From assembly GCA_017556125.1 (NCBI GenBank), contig JAFZCW010000048.1:1-7168 (forward strand): a stretch of DNA of 7,168 nt, read 5' to 3'. A program made the position numbers and the translations under genes. Every line of letters begins with the position of its first letter. Positions within the stretch are counted from its first letter, which is position 1. Below, one piece after another: positions 1 through 4,706 of the stretch. The DNA is from Clostridia bacterium. GTDB taxonomy: Bacteria > Bacillota_A > Clostridia > Christensenellales > CAG-138. The notes beneath the pieces were generated by a model. The model was not told the DNA's origin. It did no database searches and was given only the letters and a program-made list of their open reading frames with translations.

Positions 1-250
1 GTCCGACAGAGATCGCGATAGCCAGGATCTGCACGGGATAGGCGAGCGATGTGGCGGCAAGGGCGGTCTCGCTGATCCTGGAGACGAAGATGCTGTCAAC
101 AACGTTATACAGATTTTGTATCAGGAGAGAGAGCATGAACGGAACGGCCATGGAAATGACCAGTTTCGGGACGGATGCTGCCTCCATTTTATTCAGGCTG
201 TTGTTTTGAGATGGTGTGTGCACAGTTCTGATGTTCTGCTCCTGAAGCAT
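1..250 (-). CDS. MATE family efflux transporter, N-terminal part (cut by window edge)
   Basis: This is the first 83 codons of an integral membrane antiporter of the MATE family, which exports drugs or other organic cations in exchange for Na+ or H+. Read on the minus strand from ATG at 250, the protein has a short polar N-terminus (MLQEQNIRTVHTPSQNN), then the family's typical opening: NKMEAASVPKLVISMAVPF, IQNLYNVVDSIFVSRIS and ALAATSLAYPVQILAIAISVG. These match the first two helices and the conserved 'LYN-VD-IFV' segment of MATE proteins. About 370 further residues should lie to the left of the window. I chose ATG 250 because AGGA at 256-259 lies 5 bases upstream. The only later in-frame ATG (187, codon 22) has no clear ribosome binding site and would remove the residues just before helix 1. 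The gene is divergent from the gtrA-like gene. The family call is firm; the substrate cannot be inferred. Confidence 0.88.
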   Translation of the reverse strand, partial: MLQEQNIRTVHTPSQNNSLNKMEAASVPKLVISMAVPFMLSLLIQNLYNVVDSIFVSRISETALAATSLAYPVQILAIAISVG

Positions 251-262
251 ACTGTTCCTAAC

Positions 263-290
263 ATTGTATATGATTTTTCTATTATTTCAA
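263..290 (-). promoter_or_regulatory. Candidate promoter of the MATE gene
   Basis: On the minus strand, TTGAAA (285-290) and TACAAT (263-268) are separated by 16 bases, a fair match to a housekeeping sigma-70/sigma-A promoter. The predicted start of transcription, near 256, would fall inside the AGGA ribosome binding site and leave almost no leader. Either the mRNA is nearly leaderless or the true promoter is slightly farther upstream. Confidence 0.35.
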
Positions 291-382
291 TTCCCGAAAT
301 GGATATATCGGGGTGAAGGGCGGAAATAACGGTGGTGCGGCAGAAAGAATCCCATTCGGACATTTCAGTTTTTCTCTTCAGG

Positions 383-391
383 TGGTACAAT
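383..391 (+). promoter_or_regulatory. Candidate extended -10 promoter of the gtrA-like gene
   Basis: TGG directly before TACAAT (386-391) gives an extended -10 element (TGn-TAnAAT). No good -35 box lies 16-18 bases upstream (nearest is TTTCAG around 363-368), which is typical for extended -10 promoters. Transcription would start near 398 and give a leader of about 40 bases. Together with the minus-strand promoter, it accounts for the 187-base gap between the divergent genes; I see nothing else in that gap. Confidence 0.4.
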
Positions 392-437
392 CGTCTGGAA
401 CGCTGTTTAACGCATGATACGGGAAAGGGTATGAAGA

Positions 438-941
438 ATGGAGAAAGAGACCGGAGATCAGAATAAAAAGGAAGAACTGTGGCGGACCGTCAAATTCACC
501 CTGTTTTCCATTTCGGCAGGAGCTATCCAGCTGATTGTATCAGGGCTCCTGACGCATTTTACCAATTTCGGAGTGGCAACCTGCTATTTTATTGCGCTTG
601 TCTGTTCTGTTATCTGGAACTTTACCTTCAACAGGAAATATACATTTCAGTCCGCTAACAATGTTCCGATCGCCATGCTGAAGGTGCTGGGATACTATGC
701 GGTGTTTACGCCTCTGTCCCTGCTGCTCGTTGCGTACCTGTCTGACGGAACGATTTTTGAAAAAATGGTGATTGCAGGGCATCGGAACTGGAACGGGATG
801 CTGGTCATCATCCTGAACATGTTGATCAACTTCGTAACGGAGTATCTGTTTGACCGGCTGGTGGTCTTCCGCGATTCCATCGATACGAACGACGTGGCGG
901 AAAGAAAAAAGAGAGGCAGGGAAAATCAAGCCTCCAAGTGA
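438..941 (+). CDS. GtrA-family membrane protein
   Basis: This is a small polytopic membrane protein of 167 residues, the usual size for the GtrA family. Members are thought to help move lipid-linked sugars (such as polyprenyl-phosphate-glucose) across the membrane for decoration of teichoic acid, O-antigen or other wall polymers. Four hydrophobic segments are visible, at about residues 19-41, 45-64, 84-103 and 119-138. The family hallmark after helix 2 is present as WNFTFNRKYTF (residues 60-70), and another conserved segment, NFVTEYLFDRLVVF, ends helix 4. The N-terminus (1-18) and C-terminus (145-167) are charged and probably cytosolic. ATG 438 is supported by AAAGGG at 424-429, 8 bases upstream. 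No glycosyltransferase gene lies beside it, so its sugar partner is unknown. It is transcribed alone, divergent from the MATE gene and convergent with the U32 gene 24 bases beyond its stop. Confidence 0.87.
   Translation: MEKETGDQNKKEELWRTVKFTLFSISAGAIQLIVSGLLTHFTNFGVATCYFIALVCSVIWNFTFNRKYTFQSANNVPIAMLKVLGYYAVFTPLSLLLVAYLSDGTIFEKMVIAGHRNWNGMLVIILNMLINFVTEYLFDRLVVFRDSIDTNDVAERKKRGRENQASK
901..934 (-). terminator. Possible minus-strand terminator of the U32 gene, inside gtrA
   Basis: On the minus strand, 5-bp arms GAGGC (930-934) and GCCTC (913-917) enclose a 12-base loop and are followed by the T-rich tract TCTTTTTTCTTT (901-912). This lies 32 bases beyond the U32 stop codon, within the last codons of the gtrA-like gene. 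The stem is short and the loop large, but the T-tract is good. The tract also encodes the lysine/arginine-rich gtrA tail, which could explain it by chance. Confidence 0.4.
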
Positions 942-965
942 GATCTGCGGAATTATAATAGGAAC

Positions 966-2216
966 TCAGACCGTTCGCCCGGCTTTCCTGCCGGGCGTGT
1001 TTTCTGTCCGGGGCTTTCGTAAAAAGCTGTATTTCGGCGCCTGCACGGGCAGTTTCATGAACAGATCCATTTTCGGATGCCTTGTGATCTCAACGGGGCG
1101 ACCTTCCGCATCGAAGATTTCGCCTGCGGAAAAGGAAACGGGGTCTCCGTCGGGGCGGAGCAGTTCCAGCGTATCGCCCGGCCGGAACCCGTTGCGCTGT
1201 GTCAGGTGGGCGTTTCCGGAAGCGTCGCAGGATTCAACCATCGCTACGACATCATAAAGCGAGAGATAGCTGCTGTCATCGGAAGACTGGCCGGGCTGGC
1301 CGTAATAAAATCCGGTGCAATAGGGCCGGTGACTCAGCTTATTGACCTCGTCGCGCCAGATTTCGGGAAGGGGAGTGCCTGCCGCCGCACAGTCCAGTGC
1401 GTGCCGGTATGCCGCGGTTGACGAGGCGACATAATAGGCGGATTTTGTGCGACCCTCTATTTTCAGGCTGGATACGCCCGCACTGATCAGGTCCGAGACG
1501 TGATCGATCATGCACATATCCCTGGAATTGAGGATGAACGTGCCGTTCTCTTCGGAGATCTCAAAAAACTCACCCGGTTTCTGCTCCGCCATCAGGTGAT
1601 ATTTCCACCGGCAGGGTTGGGCGCACATGCCGCGGTTGGGATCTCTTCCCGTCAGATATTCGGACAGCATGCATCTGCCGGAGAAGGAGACGCACATGGC
1701 GCCATGGCAGAACGCTTCGATCTCCAGATCGTCCGGAACACGGGAACGGAGTTCGCGTATGGCCTCGACGGACATCTCCCGGGCCAGAACGATCCGCTTT
1801 GCCCCGAGATCGTAAAACGCGTTGGCAGCTTCACTGTTCATCACCCCGGCCTGCGTGCTGATGTGGATCTCCGTGTGCGGCGCATATTTCCGGCAGAGGC
1901 TGAAAACGCCGAGATCCGTCACAATCAGGCCGTCCGCGCCGAAAGAATCGACCTGCTCGAGAAAGGCGGGCAGAGCCACAAAATCCGAATCTGTCGGAAC
2001 AGTGTTGCAGGTGACATAGACACGGACGTTCCGGCTATGCGCATATCGGACCGCTGCTTCCAGCTCCGGGCAGGTGAAATTTCCCGTACCCGCGCGCATG
2101 CCGAAGGAAGTCCCGGCGAGATAGACAGCGTCGGCGCCGTAAACGACGGCCGCAGTCAGTTTTTCCGGATCGCCGGCGGGGCTGAGTAATTCGGGCTTGC
2201 GGAACGGTTTGCTCAT
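966..2216 (-). CDS. Peptidase U32 family protein, probable RNA-hydroxylation enzyme (TrhP/RlhA-like)
   Basis: This 416-residue protein belongs to family U32, once called collagenase-like proteases. Characterised members hydroxylate RNA: TrhP (B. subtilis YrrN/YrrO) acts on tRNA wobble uridine and RlhA on 23S rRNA. The N-terminal barrel opens with PELLSPAGDPEKL (8-20) and YGADAVYLAG (26-35). The U32 signature EAFCHGAMCVSFSGRCMLS lies at 167-185, followed by NRGMCAQPCRW (194-204). C175, C182, C198 and C202 are the four conserved cysteines thought to bind an iron-sulfur cluster. DMCMIDHVSDLISAGVSSLK (233-252) and IEGRTKSAYYVA are also typical. Length and order suit the shorter YrrO-like type. 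The reading frame stays open to 2309, but ATG 2216 is the likely start: AAAAGGA (2226-2231) lies 9 bases upstream and the protein then begins at the conserved domain. The FRG gene is 105 bases upstream on the same strand. Family call is secure; RNA substrate is inferred. Confidence 0.9.
   Translation of the reverse strand: MSKPFRKPELLSPAGDPEKLTAAVVYGADAVYLAGTSFGMRAGTGNFTCPELEAAVRYAHSRNVRVYVTCNTVPTDSDFVALPAFLEQVDSFGADGLIVTDLGVFSLCRKYAPHTEIHISTQAGVMNSEAANAFYDLGAKRIVLAREMSVEAIRELRSRVPDDLEIEAFCHGAMCVSFSGRCMLSEYLTGRDPNRGMCAQPCRWKYHLMAEQKPGEFFEISEENGTFILNSRDMCMIDHVSDLISAGVSSLKIEGRTKSAYYVASSTAAYRHALDCAAAGTPLPEIWRDEVNKLSHRPYCTGFYYGQPGQSSDDSSYLSLYDVVAMVESCDASGNAHLTQRNGFRPGDTLELLRPDGDPVSFSAGEIFDAEGRPVEITRHPKMDLFMKLPVQAPKYSFLRKPRTENTPGRKAGRTV
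976..1003 (+). terminator. Rho-independent terminator of the gtrA-like gene
   Basis: Perfect 8-bp arms CGCCCGGC (976-983) and GCCGGGCG (990-997) enclose the 6-base loop TTTCCT and are followed by TGTTTT. It begins 34 bases after the gtrA stop codon. It lies inside the last codons of the convergent U32 gene, where it encodes the protein's Pro-Gly-Arg-Lys-Ala-Gly-Arg tail. In the opposite direction the hairpin has no T-tract, so it should act on plus-strand transcripts only. Confidence 0.75.
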
Positions 2217-2321
2217 AGGTAAAGATCCTTTTATTGATGATCCGGGGCAGGGACGCCATTTCGGGAGTGAACGTTTGAAAAGGGCGTTCCTTTCCCTGAA
2301 ACGGAGCATCGGACTCCGGGT

Positions 2322-3125
2322 TCAGTCTTTTACGAAATAATGTCTCGCGACCCAGGTGGAAATGCCGTCCAGACCGGGATAGATGATCCGCTCATTGATA
2401 TTCAGCTGATCAAGCAGATCCCGGATGACCCACCGGATCTCCCTGCTGATGATGTATTTGACCGTTTGCTCGGTCTTTTCGTCCAGAAACTGTTCGATAT
2501 CCTGCATGCCGCTGGGGATAATGGAGAAGAAGGCGTACTGGTTCATGATGCGCGGGTCAAAAGAAGGCGGCTCGATCAAGGCGAAAGCGGAATCCTGCAT
2601 ATCCGAATCGTACTGCTCCAGCGTCGGGGCGCAGCTCTGCATGGTGTTCAGCGAAAAAATGGTTTCTTTTTCACGTTCCAGAGCCTGACGGTATTTCTCG
2701 GGCAGGATCGAATGGATCTCCGACGCACTGATGCGCCACACCGCGCCGTCGCGGTTACTCATTTTCTGCAGATTATTTTCCGTGGTGGCAAAATGGAGCG
2801 CGACCAGCGGAGAAAGCGTCCAGTCCAGAAGCCGCGTGGGCAGGCCGTGATGCTGGCCGACGATCATCTGTTTCCAGACCGAAGCGCTGAGCGATGGATC
2901 GTCAATGACGGCATACTTGGTAAAACTCTTTAATATGGACGGTTCAAGCTCCTTCTGCTTCTGCTTGCAGTTCCGCGCGAGGCTGGTAACGAGATGATAT
3001 CTGCTGTCCGGGGATCCGTGGAAATAAAAATGGCTGCGCCGGCGGTCGATCTCCGGAAGGTAGTCCAGGATTTCAAGCAGCTGCATCGCTTTCTCAAGCG
3101 TATCGATCATAACGGTCTGAATCAT
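2322..3125 (-). CDS. FRG domain-containing protein
   Basis: This 267-residue soluble protein consists almost entirely of an FRG domain, a widespread bacterial and phage domain of unknown biochemical function. The strongest signature is GQHHGLPTRLLDWT (90-103) followed by SPLVALHFA (105-113), the 'QHyGlpTrLLDWT-nPLvAL-FA' core. Other family features are PPSFDPRIMNQYAFFSI (186-202) and YPGLDGI (249-255). The namesake motif near the N-terminus reads YFHG (34-37), with histidine in place of arginine. No signal peptide or membrane segment is seen. ATG 3125 is the first in-frame start; its ribosome binding site is weak, and ATG 3110 is a poorer alternative with none. Upstream, AAGGAG abuts an ATG that opens an 11-codon frame ending in an ATGA overlap with this start. 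The gene is divergent from the kinase/STAS pair and probably co-transcribed with the U32 gene. Domain assignment is firm; no role can be given. Confidence 0.85.
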   Translation of the reverse strand: MIQTVMIDTLEKAMQLLEILDYLPEIDRRRSHFYFHGSPDSRYHLVTSLARNCKQKQKELEPSILKSFTKYAVIDDPSLSASVWKQMIVGQHHGLPTRLLDWTLSPLVALHFATTENNLQKMSNRDGAVWRISASEIHSILPEKYRQALEREKETIFSLNTMQSCAPTLEQYDSDMQDSAFALIEPPSFDPRIMNQYAFFSIIPSGMQDIEQFLDEKTEQTVKYIISREIRWVIRDLLDQLNINERIIYPGLDGISTWVARHYFVKD

Positions 3126-3174
3126 GGCGGCGGTCCGCTTCGGAAAAGAAACGGCATCTCCTTGCTTTTTTTCT

Positions 3175-3203
3175 AGAATATCCCGATTTCACGAAAAACA
3201 CAA
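3175..3203 (-). promoter_or_regulatory. Candidate promoter of the FRG gene
   Basis: On the minus strand, TTGTGT (198 to 203 of the 3000s: 3198-3203) and TATTCT (3175-3180) are 17 bases apart. Each box is only a partial match to consensus. The predicted transcript would begin near 3168 and have a leader of about 43 bases that includes the AAGGAG sequence at 3157-3162. It may also drive the downstream U32 gene. Confidence 0.35.
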
Positions 3204-3228
3204 CGCGGGACCATGCGGAAATCCAACA

Positions 3229-3257
3229 TTGCGATTCGCACGCGCAGAAGATAAAAT
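3229..3257 (+). promoter_or_regulatory. Candidate promoter of the kinase/STAS operon
   Basis: TTGCGA (3229-3234) and TAAAAT (3252-3257) are separated by an ideal 17 bases, a housekeeping-type sigma-A promoter. Transcription would start near 3264, giving a leader of about 30 bases. I looked for a sigma-B/sigma-F-like element (GTTTAA ... GGGTAT), which autoregulated partner-switch operons often carry, and found none here. Confidence 0.5.
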
Positions 3258-3293
3258 AGTAATGATCAAAGAAGAAGGGACGGCACTGCGAAC

Positions 3294-3695
3294 ATGAAAG
3301 AGCGGGAGTTTTCTGCTTCGACAGACTGCCTGCAGGATGTATTATCCTTCGTTGAGCAGGAACTGCAGGCAGCGGATTGCCCTATGCGCATCATGATGCA
3401 GATCTTGGTGGCCGTCGAGGAGATCTTCGTCAATATAGCATACTATGCCTATCCCGAAGGCGGAGGGAAGGCGATGATCCGAATGGAAGCGGATGAACAT
3501 GAGGCCGTTATACGGTTCATGGATATGGGCATTCCCTTTAACCCGCTGGAAAAGCCCGATCCGGACATCACACTTCCGGCGGAGCAGAGAGACGCCGGAG
3601 GACTGGGCATATTCATGGTCAAGAAAACCATGGACAGCGTGCTTTATCAGCGCGAAGGACAGAAAAACATACTGATACTGATGAAAAGATATTGA
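3294..3695 (+). CDS. RsbW/SpoIIAB-like anti-sigma factor serine kinase
   Basis: This 133-residue protein is a single GHKL-type ATPase domain of the HATPase_c_2 family. Such kinases bind and inhibit a sigma factor or other target, and release it when they bind, then phosphorylate, a STAS antagonist. The N box is VEEIFVN (41-47) with the E43-N47 pair, the G1 box is DMGIPFNPL (77-85), and the G2 box is GGLGIFMVK (102-110). The length is normal for SpoIIAB/RsbW proteins and there is no membrane segment, so it is cytosolic. ATG 3294 is the only plausible start, but its nearest purine-rich site, GAAGGGA (3274-3280), is 13 bases away. Translation may therefore be weaker than that of the STAS gene 16 bases downstream, which has a perfect AGGAGG. 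The order kinase-then-antagonist is the reverse of spoIIA and rsb operons, and no sigma factor gene follows. The target is unknown. Confidence 0.88.
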   Translation: MKEREFSASTDCLQDVLSFVEQELQAADCPMRIMMQILVAVEEIFVNIAYYAYPEGGGKAMIRMEADEHEAVIRFMDMGIPFNPLEKPDPDITLPAEQRDAGGLGIFMVKKTMDSVLYQREGQKNILILMKRY

Positions 3696-3711
3696 CCAGG
3701 AGGAAATCGGA

Positions 3712-4008
3712 ATGGAAATCACGAAAAAAAGAGACGGCGGCACACTGAAAATAGCGCTTGAAGGCAGGCTGGACACCTCCACCGCGCCGGAGCTCGAGGA
3801 GTTTCTCAAACAGGAGATCAACGGGGTTACGGATATCGAATTTGATTTTAAGAAGCTGGAGTATATTTCATCCGCAGGTCTCAGGGTGCTGCTTTCCACG
3901 CAGAAGATCATGAATACGCAGGGGACCATGAAAGTGAAGAATGTATGCCCCGAAATCATGGAAGTCTTCGATATCACCGGTTTCTCAGAGATTCTGACGA
4001 TCGAATGA
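3712..4008 (+). CDS. STAS-domain anti-sigma factor antagonist (SpoIIAA/RsbV-like)
   Basis: This 98-residue protein is a single STAS domain. In partner switching, the unphosphorylated antagonist binds the anti-sigma kinase and frees its target; phosphorylation by the kinase breaks the complex and a PP2C phosphatase reverses it. The beta-strand segment LKIALEGRLDTSTAPEL (12-28) is the usual N-terminal half. The phosphorylation loop is YISSAGLRVLL (51-61); by alignment with SpoIIAA Ser58 the phosphorylated residue should be S54, the second serine. FDITGFSEIL near the C-terminus is also typical. ATG 3712 has an excellent AGGAGG (3698-3703) 8 bases upstream and lies 16 bases after the kinase stop, so the two genes form an operon and the adjacent kinase is the likely partner. 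A strong hairpin terminator follows, so no sigma factor or phosphatase gene shares the transcript. Confidence 0.92.
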   Translation: MEITKKRDGGTLKIALEGRLDTSTAPELEEFLKQEINGVTDIEFDFKKLEYISSAGLRVLLSTQKIMNTQGTMKVKNVCPEIMEVFDITGFSEILTIE

Positions 4009-4030
4009 GCTGAAAGAACCGCCTTCAGCT
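4008..4030 (+). other. Inverted repeat just after the STAS stop codon
   Basis: AGCTGAA (4008-4014) and TTCAGCT (4024-4030) form a perfect 7-bp stem with a 9-base loop, beginning at the last base of the stop codon. No T-tract follows, so it is not itself a terminator. It could stabilise the 3' end of the mRNA upstream of the main terminator. Confidence 0.45.
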
Positions 4031-4043
4031 TGACGGGATCATG

Positions 4044-4087
4044 AAAGGTTTCATATCCGGACACAGTCCGGATATGCGGCCTTTTTT
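4044..4087 (+). terminator. Strong rho-independent terminator of the kinase/STAS operon
   Basis: Perfect 11-bp arms CATATCCGGAC (4052-4062) and GTCCGGATATG (4066-4076) enclose the 3-base loop ACA. An outer helix AAAGG (4044-4048) with CCTTT (4080-4084) is possible across a 3x3 internal loop, and six T residues follow (4082-4087). In the minus direction the stem is the same but the tract after it is only CCTTTC. It could still help terminate the convergent ybaK-like gene, whose stop codon is at 4104. Confidence 0.88.
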
Positions 4088-4103
4088 CAAAATATGGGGA
4101 TGA

Positions 4104-4580
4104 TCAGTCTTTGGACCAGTCCTTGCAGACGTCGATCCAGCCGGAAGACCGGGAATAGCGTTCCAGTTCCTCGATGGTGAGTTCAATAGCGCTGTTTGCG
4201 CTTCCGCACGCGGGGAAGACGGTACGGAAACGTTTCAGGGAAACATCCAGATAGACCGGAATGCCCGGATTGACCGCAAACGGGCATACGCCTCCGACCG
4301 CGTGGCCGATCAGCGGCTCGACTTCATCGTGCTGGAGCATTCTTGCTTTCGTGTGAAACACGGATTTGTATTTTCCGTTATCGATCCTTGCGTCGCCTGC
4401 GGCTACGATGAGGGCAGGTGAGGAAAGCTGCATGACGGAAAGCGTTTTGGCAATGCGTTCCGGCTCACAATGCAGGGCCTCCGCCGCGAGCTGAACCGTG
4501 GCGCTCGACACGGGAAACTCAAGGATACGGTCCTCTATCTGAAACTGACGGAAGAACTCGCGGACCTTTGCGATGGACAT
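4104..4580 (-). CDS. YbaK/EbsC family aminoacyl-tRNA deacylase
   Basis: This 158-residue single-domain protein belongs to the YbaK/ProX family of free-standing editing domains, which hydrolyse mischarged aminoacyl-tRNAs such as Cys- or Ala-tRNA(Pro). The conserved lysine is in ERIAKTLSV (K45). The core GDARIDNGKYK (62-72) is followed by VGGVCPFAV (95-103), where the GGvCPF motif lines the pocket, and by a C-terminal PACGSANSAIELTIEEL (123-139), a form common in clostridial members. The frame is open upstream to a TTG at 4610, but ATG 4580 is the better start: GGAGGGG (4588-4594) lies 7 bases upstream and the protein then begins MSIAKVREFF, as in homologues. It is divergent from fhs across a short shared promoter region and convergent with the STAS operon. 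The family call is strong. The tRNA specificity is not determined; a role in amino-acid editing is inferred. Confidence 0.9.
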   Translation of the reverse strand: MSIAKVREFFRQFQIEDRILEFPVSSATVQLAAEALHCEPERIAKTLSVMQLSSPALIVAAGDARIDNGKYKSVFHTKARMLQHDEVEPLIGHAVGGVCPFAVNPGIPVYLDVSLKRFRTVFPACGSANSAIELTIEELERYSRSSGWIDVCKDWSKD

Positions 4581-4634
4581 GATGAAACCCCTCCATGGAT
4601 AGACAGCCAATTTCCGGAGAATGCTGTTTTTAGA

Positions 4635-4655
4635 GTATTATAGGCGATATAATAC
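4635..4655. promoter_or_regulatory. Perfect inverted repeat overlapping both divergent -10 boxes
   Basis: GTATTATA (4635-4642) and TATAATAC (4648-4655) are perfect 8-bp arms separated by GGCGA. Each arm, read on its own strand, contains a TATAAT: the plus arm is the -10 box of fhs and the minus arm the -10 box of the ybaK-like gene. The symmetry could be an operator or simply two consensus -10 boxes facing outward. Confidence 0.6.
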
Positions 4656-4665
4656 AGATTGTATA
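4637..4665 (-). promoter_or_regulatory. Promoter of the ybaK-like gene
   Basis: On the minus strand, TATACA (4660-4665) and a perfect TATAAT (4637-4642) are exactly 17 bases apart. Transcription would start near 4630, giving a leader of about 50 bases. The promoter overlaps the fhs promoter almost completely, so the two probably cannot be occupied at once. Confidence 0.6.
4648..4653 (+). promoter_or_regulatory. -10 box of the fhs operon promoter
   Basis: A perfect TATAAT at 4648-4653 lies 53 bases before the fhs start codon. The -35 region is poor (TGTTTT at 4625-4630 with 17-base spacing), which suggests weak or activator-assisted transcription. The leader from about 4660 contains a small 5-bp hairpin, GCAGG (4670-4674) with CCTGC (4680-4684), just upstream of the ribosome binding site. 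It is too short to be a folate riboswitch. Confidence 0.5.
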
Positions 4666-4706
4666 GAATGCAGGCAGGCCCTGCGGAAAGACAGAGGAGG
4701 AATTGC

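Noticed and set aside
193..390. 65-codon minus-strand frame across the MATE start region
   Set aside because: It overlaps the MATE gene in another frame and crosses both candidate promoters. The MATE frame gives recognisable conserved protein while this one does not.
404..431. GTTTAA ... GGGTAT, resembling a sigma-B type promoter before the gtrA-like gene
   Set aside because: The spacing is 16 bases, longer than the usual 13-15, and transcription would start at or past the start codon. The match is likely chance.
1500..2189. Long open frame on the plus strand opposite the U32 gene
   Set aside because: It is antisense to a gene with complete family motifs, shows no recognisable domain and has no ribosome binding site; it reflects the GC-rich codon pattern of the real gene.
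2217..2321. Possible terminator between the FRG and U32 genes
   Set aside because: The best hairpins on the minus strand have about 5-bp stems with only three or four T residues after them, not enough to call.
2322..4008. An anti-phage defence system built from the FRG gene and the kinase/STAS pair
   Set aside because: There is no nuclease, helicase, reverse transcriptase, membrane effector or mobile-element signature nearby, and the flanking genes are core metabolic or housekeeping types. The adjacency is kept only as a lower-level hypothesis.
4656..4706. Possible THF riboswitch in the fhs leader
   Set aside because: The leader is only about 50 bases and shows just one 5-bp hairpin, far too short for a folate riboswitch with its pseudoknot and conserved core.
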